Positions 52,757-60,050 of a DNA stretch of 64,000 nucleotides are shown here, in pieces. Location of the stretch: the NCBI GenBank assembly GCA_041649335.1, contig JBAZNF010000001.1, positions 26,283 to 90,282 of the forward strand. The letters are read 5' to 3'. The translations under genes and the position numbers were made by a program. Below the pieces are notes generated by a model, which saw only the letters and a list, made by a program, of their open reading frames with translations, was not told the DNA's origin and searched no databases. Position 1 is the first letter of the stretch, and each line of letters opens with the position of its first letter. The stretch is from JBAYGJ01 sp041649335. Its GTDB lineage: Bacteria; Patescibacteriota; Patescibacteriia; UBA10025; JAHIVO01.

Positions 52757-53677
52757 ATGGCCAATTATCAGCACTATCAGCGTTATCGGCCGCAGGGGGG
52801 ACGGTCACGGTTCAACTGGACCCGAATAGCACTTATTGTCGGCATCCTTTTTGTTGTGTTCCTGATCGGCCGGGCGATATTCAGTAAGCAGCCGACCCCG
52901 ACCTTGACGCTACCTGGCGACAATTCAGCGGTGGCCGAGTCGGGCGTCGACACAAACATCAATTCAATGCTGACCAACGCTGACGCAAATACAAATGTTG
53001 AAGAAAATGCCAATGCCAACAACAATGCCAATGTTAATGTGGCCTCTTCTTCCAGCAGCTTCAGTGTCGCAGACTGTACCAAGGTCATTTCGCGCGCCTC
53101 GACTGACCAGAAACAGATTGCCCTGACTTTCAATGTCGGCACCGTCAAGGAAGGAGAAATCGACCGGCTGTTGGCGGCTCTCAAGGCCGGTGCCGTGCCG
53201 GCGGATTTTTTTGTCCGCGGCGACGTGGCCGAAACGAACGCGGTCATGGTTAAAAAAGTCAGCGACGCGGGGTTTTCGGTGTACAACCTGAGTTACAGCT
53301 ATCCGCATTTTAATGATTTGCCCGCACCCAGCGTGGCGGAGCAGCTGACAAAAGCGGACCAGGCAATCGGCCAAGTGACCGGTACGTCAACCAAACCATT
53401 TTTCCGTCCGCCGTATGGGGAAGCGGACGCGGACGTCCTGGCTGCGGTAACGGAGGCCGGATATTGTCCGGTAACGTGGACGGTTGACGCGCTGGATTGG
53501 TCATCGGACTATACGGCGGAGCAATCAAAAGACCGGGTCCTGCAAAGTGCCGTGCCGGGAGGTATCGTCCTCATGCAGGCCAGCAATGCCACAACTGCCG
53601 ACATTATATCCGACGTCATTACACAGTTGAAAAATTCCGGTTTTACGATTGTAAATTTAGAGACGTTACTCACCTAG
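52757..53677 (+). CDS. Polysaccharide-deacetylase-like protein lacking catalytic metal ligands
   Basis: 306 residues. One transmembrane helix (about 24-41) and an Asn/Ala-rich linker precede a NodB-type domain (about 115-300). The landmarks align but the active residues are replaced: TFDDG reads TFNVG, and NHTxxHP reads NLSYSYP, so both His and the metal Asp are gone. The later RPPYG motif (PFFRPPYGEAD) and WTVDALDW remain. It is probably a sugar-binding or structural relic rather than a deacetylase. TATACT (52731-52736) suggests a promoter just upstream. Confidence 0.8.
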   Translation: MANYQHYQRYRPQGGRSRFNWTRIALIVGILFVVFLIGRAIFSKQPTPTLTLPGDNSAVAESGVDTNINSMLTNADANTNVEENANANNNANVNVASSSSSFSVADCTKVISRASTDQKQIALTFNVGTVKEGEIDRLLAALKAGAVPADFFVRGDVAETNAVMVKKVSDAGFSVYNLSYSYPHFNDLPAPSVAEQLTKADQAIGQVTGTSTKPFFRPPYGEADADVLAAVTEAGYCPVTWTVDALDWSSDYTAEQSKDRVLQSAVPGGIVLMQASNATTADIISDVITQLKNSGFTIVNLETLLT

Positions 53678-53679
53678 CT

Positions 53680-53892
53680 ATGCCTGATGAGGAGATTAAA
53701 CAGCTTTTGCTGAAAAATATCGAGCTGTCGGAGAAGATATGGTTGTCGCTTGAACGGCAGAGAAAAATCCGTCTCTGGACCCTGATTATCGGCATTGCCG
53801 TAATTGTCCTGCCGCTGATCGTGGCTGCGATTTCGTTTCCCTGGATGATGCGGACGATCCAGGATTATTACGGCGCCACTTTGAATATTTAG
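53680..53892 (+). CDS. Small membrane protein (70 aa)
   Basis: The start at ATG 53680 lies 2 bases after the preceding stop. A charged amphipathic N-terminus (EEIKQLLLKNIELSEKIW) is followed by a transmembrane helix (LWTLIIGIAVIVLPLIVAAI, about 32-51). No family is recognised. Similar short proteins with a coiled N-terminus and one helix are common in CPR genomes. Confidence 0.65.
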   Translation: MPDEEIKQLLLKNIELSEKIWLSLERQRKIRLWTLIIGIAVIVLPLIVAAISFPWMMRTIQDYYGATLNI

Positions 53893-53895
53893 CCT

Positions 53896-54237
53896 ATGGC
53901 CAAGCGTGTCATTATCATCATAATTATCGTCGGCGCCGGATGCGTGCTGATTGCCTTATTGTCTCCGCACCTTACTATAAATCCAAAAAATACCCCCACG
54001 GCCAATCCTCAGCCAAATCTTGTTGTCGCTGAATGCGACCGGGACAGTGATTGCCTGGTCAGTGGTTGTTCCGGTACGTTGTGCGTACCGCGTGACCGGG
54101 CATCGCAGCAGTATTCGACCTGCGAATGGCAGCCAGAGTACGCCTGTTATGCCGATGACAGCTGCCTATGCCGTGCCGGACAGTGCCGATGGGCGGAGAC
54201 GGAAGCCTATGCTTCCTGCATCAGACAGCTGAAATAA
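53896..54237 (+). CDS. Secreted cysteine-rich protein (eight-cysteine-cluster type)
   Basis: 113 residues. An N-terminal hydrophobic helix (about 4-24) anchors or exports it. The outside part has ten cysteines in about 70 residues: CDRDSDCLVSGCSGTLC, then STCEWQPEYACY and SCLCRAGQCRW. The pattern resembles the eight-cysteine-cluster domain found in some secreted proteins. Disulfide formation by the DsbA-like proteins at 4097-5747 would be needed. It starts 3 bases after the small membrane protein. Function unknown. Confidence 0.7.
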   Translation: MAKRVIIIIIIVGAGCVLIALLSPHLTINPKNTPTANPQPNLVVAECDRDSDCLVSGCSGTLCVPRDRASQQYSTCEWQPEYACYADDSCLCRAGQCRWAETEAYASCIRQLK

Positions 54238-54370
54238 ATACCCGGCCGCGTGTGTAGTATGTAGTGAGGCCTACCTTGACATTTCAGGGGTAATGGTTGA
54301 TACTATCCACGAAAATATCTTTATTATTTATATATTAATAAATATTAATTTAAGAACATTTATAAAGAGT

Positions 54371-55708
54371 ATGGACGCTAAAGATTCAACTCGCCAACCG
54401 AACCCACAAAATAGCCGGACTACCCAGAAATCTATCCTGAACATCCCAGCTCAATCGACCCGACGGTCGAGTTCTACCGTCACTTTCAGGCAGCTCCGGA
54501 TGGTGGCGATCAGCATGCTCGTAGTCAGTTTGGTGGTGAGCTCGGCGGCCGGACTGCTCTTCGGTACCTGGGCCAGTACCAACCAGCGCGTATCCACCTG
54601 GATCCAAAAAAATATTTTCAGCCGGAACGCAACTGCCGTTTCGTTAACCAGCGCGGTTACGGCTTCCCAGCAGACCGTTTCGGTGACTGAGGACTCGGCA
54701 ACCGTTGACGTGGTCAAGGACGCCAGTCCGGCGGTCGTCAGCATCGTTATCACCCAGGACTTAAGCAAACTGTATTCTAGCAACAACGGTTTTCCTTTCG
54801 GGTTTTTTTACGATTCCAGCCAGCTTCCCCAGGGACAGCAGGAAGTGGGAGCCGGCTCAGGATTCATCATTTCCGCTGACGGCCTCATTTTAACCAATAA
54901 ACATGTCGTATCCACGGCTGAAGCTGATTATACGGTGGTGTTGAGCGACGGGACAAAATACAAGGCGACCGTGGTGGCGACTGATCCGCTGAATGACATT
55001 GCCTTGGTAAAAATTGACGCCACTAATTTACCGACACTGACACTCGGCGATTCGAACAGCCTGCAGATCGGTCAAACGGTTATTGCCATCGGCAATACTC
55101 TCGGGCAATACCAAAATACGGTTACGCGCGGGATTATTTCCGGACTCTCGCGGACAGTCACTGCCGGGGATAATACGGGATCATCCGAGACGTTGCAGAA
55201 CATCATCCAGACTGATGCAGCCATCAATTCCGGTAATTCTGGCGGTCCGCTACTGGATATAACCGGGCAGGTTATCGGCATGAATACAGCGGTCAATGCT
55301 TCCGGACAGTCGGTCGGTTTTGCCATCCCGATCAACCAGGTGAAAAAGGACATTCAGAGCGTGCAAACGAGCGGCAAGATCGTCACTCCGTATCTTGGCA
55401 TCCGGTATGTGCTGATCAACAGCGATATCGCCCAGCAAAACACCCTTTCAGTTGATTATGGCGCCTGGGTGACGAGCGGCAACCAGTCGATTTCCCCAGT
55501 CGTGGCCGGGAGCCCGGCGGAAAAGGCGGGGATTATCGCCGATGACATCATTTTGGAAATCGACGGCCAGCGCGTCGACAGTTCCCATAACTTATCGGAC
55601 CAGATCCAGCAGCACAATGTCGATGATTCAATCTCGCTGAAAATACTTCGCAATGGCAAGGAGATCACTATTTCTGCCAAGCTGGCCGAGGCGCCGACCC
55701 AGTCATAA
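54371..55708 (+). CDS. HtrA/DegP-type serine protease with one PDZ domain
   Basis: 445 residues from ATG 54371. A cytoplasmic N-terminus, one transmembrane helix (about 41-62), then a trypsin-like domain with His178 (LTNKHVVST), Asp209 (NDIALVKID) and Ser290 (NSGNSGGPLLDI), and a single PDZ domain (about 350-440; VVAGSPAEKAGIIADDIIL). It degrades or holds misfolded proteins outside the membrane. A promoter is likely in 54270-54310 (TTGACA near 54277 and TTGATACTATCC around 54298). Confidence 0.95.
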   Translation: MDAKDSTRQPNPQNSRTTQKSILNIPAQSTRRSSSTVTFRQLRMVAISMLVVSLVVSSAAGLLFGTWASTNQRVSTWIQKNIFSRNATAVSLTSAVTASQQTVSVTEDSATVDVVKDASPAVVSIVITQDLSKLYSSNNGFPFGFFYDSSQLPQGQQEVGAGSGFIISADGLILTNKHVVSTAEADYTVVLSDGTKYKATVVATDPLNDIALVKIDATNLPTLTLGDSNSLQIGQTVIAIGNTLGQYQNTVTRGIISGLSRTVTAGDNTGSSETLQNIIQTDAAINSGNSGGPLLDITGQVIGMNTAVNASGQSVGFAIPINQVKKDIQSVQTSGKIVTPYLGIRYVLINSDIAQQNTLSVDYGAWVTSGNQSISPVVAGSPAEKAGIIADDIILEIDGQRVDSSHNLSDQIQQHNVDDSISLKILRNGKEITISAKLAEAPTQS

Positions 55709-55729
55709 ATAATTTTTTACTAAAAAAAT

Positions 55730-56206
55730 ATGCCACCAGAGACAAGAACGGAGGATGTCGAAACAAATCCAGAACTACAATCCAAGGAGGCAGTAGACAG
55801 CCATAGCGGGCAGGAAGTACGGCCGGAACACATCCTGGCGGACCGCAAACTAATCGAGACGCGGCGCCATGATTTTGAAATTCTGTACAAGTACATGAAG
55901 ATGTATCAGGACGAGGGTTGGACGCTAATGAAGATTGAATCTGCAAGCCCGCAATTGAGTGAAACGCTCGGCGTGTTTAAAGACGTGCTGAAAGCGGCCG
56001 GTAGGTATGACGTGGATGGGTTGCTTGAGGGTTTACTTACCGAGGTGAGGCGCTGTCATGAGGAAAAAAAAGATAAGCATGATTTTATCGAAGATATTTT
56101 TGATCATACGAAAATGTCCGGCGGCCCCGTGCAGAATTTTTATGAAGCCTTTGTGGCCGGCCTGAAAGCGCAGCAAGAATCCAGATCTAATAAACTGGCA
56201 GCATAG
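55730..56206 (+). CDS. Hypothetical soluble helical protein (158 aa)
   Basis: No membrane segment or signal peptide. The first 40 residues are acidic and probably disordered. The rest is predicted helical with many charged residues (RRHDFEILYKYMKMYQDEGW, EVRRCHEEKKDKHDF). One cysteine. No family recognised. It begins 21 bases after the HtrA stop with no ribosome binding site. Confidence 0.6.
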   Translation: MPPETRTEDVETNPELQSKEAVDSHSGQEVRPEHILADRKLIETRRHDFEILYKYMKMYQDEGWTLMKIESASPQLSETLGVFKDVLKAAGRYDVDGLLEGLLTEVRRCHEEKKDKHDFIEDIFDHTKMSGGPVQNFYEAFVAGLKAQQESRSNKLAA

Positions 56207-56213
56207 GTTTTTT

Positions 56214-56244
56214 AAAAAAATCCTCCGGTTGGGATAACCGGAGG
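56214..56244 (-). terminator. Terminator of glnA
   Basis: Minus strand CCTCCGGTT (56244-56236), loop, AACCGGAGG (56230-56222), then A and seven T. The reverse strand gives only a weak T-run for the plus-strand gene. Confidence 0.8.
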
Positions 56245-56265
56245 TTGTTTGGGGTATGTAGATGA

Positions 56266-57663
56266 TCATACCCAGCGCGAATAGTACGTGACTTCCCAGG
56301 GGAAGACTTTTGTCCGGATAGGCGCGTTTTTTTTGCCTACGCCGGCGACATAATCCCTCCATTCCGCTTCTTTCGAGTCGCATATTTTGCCGTGGAGATG
56401 GTCGCCCAAGATGGTACGCATGAGTCCACTGTCTCGGAATTCAGCGAGCGCTTCATTGAAACTGCCCGGCAGGGACGCGATCCCTCGTTTTTTCAGCTGT
56501 GTCTTGCTGAGGCGGAATACGTCATCCTCCACCGGATTGGGCAGTGACTTTAGGTCTTCCCGGATACCCTGCAACCCCATGCCGATAATGACTGCGAAAG
56601 CCAGGGGGATGTTGCAGGCCGGGTCAGGGCAACGGACCTCGATACGCGTAGCGCGTTCCTTGCCCATCTGGTACTGGGGGACGCGGATCAGGGCGGACCG
56701 GTTCCGGCGGCCCCAACAGAGATAGACTGGCGCTTCGTAGCCCGGGACCAGCCGTTTGAAACTATTTACCCATTGGCAGAGGATGATCATGCCGGCCGGC
56801 AGGTACTTGAATACGCCGGCCATGAATTGGCGGGCCGTAGCCGAGAGGTGGTATTCCGTGTCCTGTTCGTCAAAGAACGTGTTATGCCCGTCCGTAAACA
56901 ACGAGGTGTGTATGTGCATGCCGGAACCATTAACTCCGGCGAGGGGTTTGGGCATGAACGACGCTGAAACGCCGAGCTGGGCGGCGACTTCCTTGACCAC
57001 GGTCCGGTATAGCATGGCGTTATGGGCCATCGACAGCGCGTCCTGGTAGTGGAGGTCGATTTCATTCTGTGAATCAGCCACCTCGCCATGGTCTACTTCG
57101 ATGGATATGCCCAGTTGGCGGAACGCTTCCACGGCTCGCATCCGTACAGTAGCGCCGAGGTGGGCCACTCCTTCGTCAAAATAGCCGCCCCGATGGACAA
57201 GAACGGGTTTCCCGGTCTGCGGGGAGCCGTTTTTGAACAGGAAGAATTCCAGTTCTGGCCCGACGTTGACTGTTGAGTAACCCAGGCATGCCGCGGCGGC
57301 TACCTGTTTTTCCAGGACCCAGAGCGGATCACCGGCAAAGCGGCGGCCGTCGGGAGTGTAAATCTGACACAGCATGTTGCCGATGGCTTGCCCGTCCACC
57401 AGGTAGGGAAGCTTGCGGAACGTCCGGGGGATCGGCCGCGCCACGAGGTCGCTTTCCTGGATTCTGAGTAGCCCTTCAATTGATGAGCCGTCAAACCCGC
57501 TCCCGTCCTGGAAGACATTCCAGATCGTGTCACGGCTGATGTTTGACCCTTTGATCCGTCCGAGCGGATCAGGGAACCAGAGTCTGATGTACCGGATGTC
57601 CTGGCCGAACAGCTGTTCGATGACAGACTGGACGTCACGGTCTGTAAATGCTGAGTTGTCCAT
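56266..57663 (-). CDS. glnA: Glutamine synthetase type I
   Basis: 465 residues. It makes glutamine from glutamate, ammonia and ATP in the cytoplasm. N-terminal beta-grasp with DGSGFDGSSIEG, then catalytic motifs VGPELEFFLF, GVNGSGMHIHTSLF, and RIEVRCPDPACNIPLAFA. The adenylylation-site Tyr of enteric enzymes (NLYDLP) is replaced by VFRLSK, so that control is absent, as in the GSI-alpha group. AAAGGAG lies 7 bases before the ATG. Glutamine synthetase is not usual in small CPR genomes; the product could feed GlmS at 60051. Confidence 0.94.
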   Translation of the reverse strand: MDNSAFTDRDVQSVIEQLFGQDIRYIRLWFPDPLGRIKGSNISRDTIWNVFQDGSGFDGSSIEGLLRIQESDLVARPIPRTFRKLPYLVDGQAIGNMLCQIYTPDGRRFAGDPLWVLEKQVAAAACLGYSTVNVGPELEFFLFKNGSPQTGKPVLVHRGGYFDEGVAHLGATVRMRAVEAFRQLGISIEVDHGEVADSQNEIDLHYQDALSMAHNAMLYRTVVKEVAAQLGVSASFMPKPLAGVNGSGMHIHTSLFTDGHNTFFDEQDTEYHLSATARQFMAGVFKYLPAGMIILCQWVNSFKRLVPGYEAPVYLCWGRRNRSALIRVPQYQMGKERATRIEVRCPDPACNIPLAFAVIIGMGLQGIREDLKSLPNPVEDDVFRLSKTQLKKRGIASLPGSFNEALAEFRDSGLMRTILGDHLHGKICDSKEAEWRDYVAGVGKKNAPIRTKVFPWEVTYYSRWV

Positions 57664-57678
57664 GTGATTCTCCTTTGA

Positions 57679-57780
57679 TTACAGAGTTTTGCGGTATGTC
57701 AGTTGCGTTGCAGTATATTCATTGGTAAGGAACGGTTTCCCTCCTGATAAATGTAAAAACTCCCCGGGGATGTTCTTCAT
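57679..57780 (-). other. Possible leader ORF (33 aa) before glnA
   Basis: A minus-strand frame from ATG 57780 to TAA at 57679, ending 15 bases before the glnA start. The peptide (MKNIPGEFLHLSGGKPFLTN at its start) has no run of Gln or Glu codons. The start codon lies in the 3' arm of the hairpin CATTTTT/AAAAATG (57778-57807). It could be a translated leader or chance. Confidence 0.3.
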
Positions 57781-57807
57781 TTTTTGCCTGAGATTCCGGT
57801 AAAAATG

Positions 57808-57837
57808 AAAAAACTCCTTTTTGAGAGAGTTTTTTTT
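57808..57837 (-). other. Terminator-like hairpin in the glnA leader
   Basis: Minus strand AAAACTC (57833-57827), loop TCTCAAAAAG, GAGTTTT (57816-57810) with six T in all. It lies about 25 bases after the predicted transcription start and 145 bases before glnA, so it could attenuate the operon. It is nearly symmetric, with T-runs on both strands. Confidence 0.45.
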
Positions 57838-57866
57838 ATTCTACTTTTTAATTGTAGCTTGATTTA

Positions 57867-57894
57867 ACTATATCAGGTCAACAGAGGCGGTCAA
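57867..57894 (-). promoter_or_regulatory. Promoter of glnA
   Basis: Minus strand TTGACC (57894-57889), 16-base spacer, TATAGT (57872-57867). The leader is about 195 bases. Confidence 0.65.
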
Positions 57895-57921
57895 GCCGTC
57901 GCTTTTATTGGGTATTGAAGG

Positions 57922-57974
57922 TTATCCACAGCGTGGCCCTGTTTCTTGCCACCGACTGATACATCCGCTACAAT
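57922..57974 (+). promoter_or_regulatory. DnaA box and promoter of prfB
   Basis: TTATCCACA (57922-57930) is a perfect DnaA box. The promoter is TTGCCA (57946-57951), 17 bases, TACAAT (57969-57974). Transcription should start at 57980-57982, that is at the ATG itself. Confidence 0.6.
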
Positions 57975-57981
57975 TCATAGC

Positions 57982-59076
57982 ATGAAAGAAATTATAGACA
58001 AGTTAGTGGATTTACGGGAGAAAATCGCCAGAACCTGGCGAATTTTGAAATTAGATCAAGTTCGGGAAACGATAAAGCTCTTAGAATTGGACATGTCCAA
58101 GCCCGATTTTTGGCAAGACCCGGATTCAGCGAAAGTGAAAGCGCGGGACCACGATGAACTGAAAAAAGAACTGAACCGGTGGACCGGCATCGCTCGGGAG
58201 GTTGATGATACGCTGGAGCTTGCGTCTGCTTCTGACCATGAAGGTGACCAATCCATGAAGGCGGATATTATGGCGCGTTTTAACGAGTTGCATGACCAAT
58301 TCCAATCGCTGGAATTTTATATCATGCTGTCCGGTAAGTATGACTCATATGATGCCATTGTGGCTATCCATGCCGGTACCGGAGGGGTGGACGCCCAGGA
58401 TTGGGCATCAATGCTGCTTCGGATGTACATACGCTTTTGTGAACGGCAGGGGTGGACGGTAAAAACCATCGACAAGTCCATGGGCAATGAAGCGGGAATA
58501 AAAAGCGTTACCCTCGAGGTGGCAGGGCGGTATGCGTATGGGTATCTGAAAGCTGAGGCTGGCGTGCACCGCCTGGTTCGTATTTCACCATATGATGCGG
58601 AAAAGATGCGCCACACCTCCTTTGCTTTAGTGGAGGTTTTGCCGGTCCTGGAAGAGGTCAGTGAAGTGAAAATTGACGATAAGGAATTACGCATTGAAAC
58701 CTCAACATCGTCCGGCCACGGCGGCCAGTCGGTGAATACGACTTACTCAGCGATCCGGATCGTACATATTCCGACCGGCATCACCGTTTCCTGCCAAAAT
58801 GAACGTTCGCAGCAGCAAAATAAGGAAACGGCCATGAAAATTTTACGGGCAAAGCTTCACGCCCGGTTCCTTGAGGAACAACAGAAAGAAAAACGGGAGC
58901 TACGAGGCGCCTACCAGGAGGCTGCCTGGGGCAACCAGGTCCGCTCGTACGTTCTTCAGCCGTATAAAATGGTCAAAGACCACCGGACAAAACATGAGGT
59001 GCAGGATGTCGATAGGGTATTGGACGGTGATATTCAGGGGTTTATTGAAGCGTACTTGCGGGTTCAAAAGAAATAA
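57982..59076 (+). CDS. prfB: Peptide chain release factor 2
   Basis: 364 residues. RF2 reads UAA and UGA stops. The hydrolysis motif is GGQ at about 247-249 (GHGGQSVNTT). The recognition tripeptide SPF is SPY here (residues 202-204, RISPYDAEK). The gene is one continuous frame from ATG 57982, without the in-frame UGA frameshift seen in many prfB genes. The -10 element ends 7 bases before the ATG, so the mRNA is probably leaderless. Its presence argues against UGA reassignment. Confidence 0.96.
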   Translation: MKEIIDKLVDLREKIARTWRILKLDQVRETIKLLELDMSKPDFWQDPDSAKVKARDHDELKKELNRWTGIAREVDDTLELASASDHEGDQSMKADIMARFNELHDQFQSLEFYIMLSGKYDSYDAIVAIHAGTGGVDAQDWASMLLRMYIRFCERQGWTVKTIDKSMGNEAGIKSVTLEVAGRYAYGYLKAEAGVHRLVRISPYDAEKMRHTSFALVEVLPVLEEVSEVKIDDKELRIETSTSSGHGGQSVNTTYSAIRIVHIPTGITVSCQNERSQQQNKETAMKILRAKLHARFLEEQQKEKRELRGAYQEAAWGNQVRSYVLQPYKMVKDHRTKHEVQDVDRVLDGDIQGFIEAYLRVQKK

Positions 59077-59095
59077 GCTAGGATTAGCGTAGATA

Positions 59096-59129
59096 AATAG
59101 CCGTGTCATAAAGGCTATTTTTTATTTTT
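59096..59129 (+). terminator. Terminator of prfB
   Basis: AATAGCC (59096-59102) pairs with GGCTATT (59113-59119), followed by TTTTTATTTTT. Confidence 0.8.
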
Positions 59130-59203
59130 GACAATTTAGAGTAGTAAATTTTGCTAAAATTAGCACATTTAAATATATATTAGATTATACTGTAGGAAAT
59201 AAA

Positions 59204-59231
59204 TTGACAATATTTGAGATGGGTTTATACT
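59204..59231 (+). promoter_or_regulatory. Promoter of the TrmB-family gene
   Basis: TTGACA (59204-59209), 16-base spacer, TATACT (59226-59231); start expected near 59238, 20 bases before the ATG. Confidence 0.7.
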
Positions 59232-59257
59232 GTAATAATGACTGTTGAAAAGTTTTT

Positions 59258-60001
59258 ATGTCAATACATGCAACGTTAAAACAATTAGGATTATCGGATA
59301 AGGAAATACGGGTATACCTGGCTTTGTTGCATGCCGGCCCATCGTCCGTACGTACTCTGGCTAGTTCGGCTGAAGTCAACCGGGGCACTACGTATGATAT
59401 TTTGAAAATACTGATTAAGCGGGGATTGGTCAGCTACTACCACCAGGACAAGCACCAGTATTTTTTAGCCGAAGACCCAGAAAAATTAAAGGGTTTTCTC
59501 GCCGACCGTATCCATGAACTGGAGGAATCAAAAACTGCCGTAGAAAACATTATTCCGGAACTGAAGTCAGTATATGACCGGGCGGAAGACAAACCCGTCG
59601 TCAAGTACTATCAGGGAGTAAAGGGCATTAAGACTGTTTTAAACGACGTCCTGGACGTCATGTTAGAAGCGGAGGACAAGGAGTACTATGTGTATTCCGC
59701 CTCGGACATCCGGCAGCATTTGTATGACGGGTTCCCGAATTTCGCCAAAGAACGCGTTAAGAGGAAAATCAGGTGCAAGGTGATCGCCATGGGTTCCGGA
59801 GGCCAGCTTTGGGGAATGGACGAGCGCAAATGGCTTTCAAAGACAGAGGGCTCGCCGACCTATATGCTGATCTACCACAGGAAAATTGGTTTGATTTCAT
59901 TGGATAAGCAGAAGCAGCCGATCGGGATGATCATTGCTGATCCGGGACTGTACCAAACCAATAAAATGATTTTTGAATATTTGTGGAAAACACTTATATA
60001 A
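59258..60001 (+). CDS. TrmB-family transcriptional regulator
   Basis: 247 residues. The N-terminal winged-helix domain (LKQLGLSDKEIRVYLALL, RTLASSAEVNRGTTYDILKI, LIKRGLVSYYHQ) is followed by a coiled coil (about 85-110) and a C-terminal domain (about 113-245) of the short TrmB type with KYYQGVKGIKTVLNDVLDV. TrmB proteins sense sugars in archaea and are scattered in CPR bacteria. It lies 49 bases before glmS, so amino-sugar synthesis is a candidate target; autoregulation is also possible. Confidence 0.87.
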   Translation: MSIHATLKQLGLSDKEIRVYLALLHAGPSSVRTLASSAEVNRGTTYDILKILIKRGLVSYYHQDKHQYFLAEDPEKLKGFLADRIHELEESKTAVENIIPELKSVYDRAEDKPVVKYYQGVKGIKTVLNDVLDVMLEAEDKEYYVYSASDIRQHLYDGFPNFAKERVKRKIRCKVIAMGSGGQLWGMDERKWLSKTEGSPTYMLIYHRKIGLISLDKQKQPIGMIIADPGLYQTNKMIFEYLWKTLI

Positions 60002-60050
60002 AAAAACGAAAAATAGTCCATGAACAATATATTCTAGATCGGAGGTTTAT

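Noticed and set aside
57778..57807. Glycine riboswitch before glnA
   Set aside because: Only the short segment like the 3' half (TCTCAGGCAAAA) is present; the conserved 5' half and the second aptamer are missing.
57982..58060. Programmed +1 frameshift in prfB
   Set aside because: The frame is continuous from ATG 57982 and no in-frame UGA follows a slippery CUU.
60002..60050. glmS ribozyme before glmS
   Set aside because: The gap between the TrmB-family gene and glmS is only 49 bases, too short for the ribozyme.
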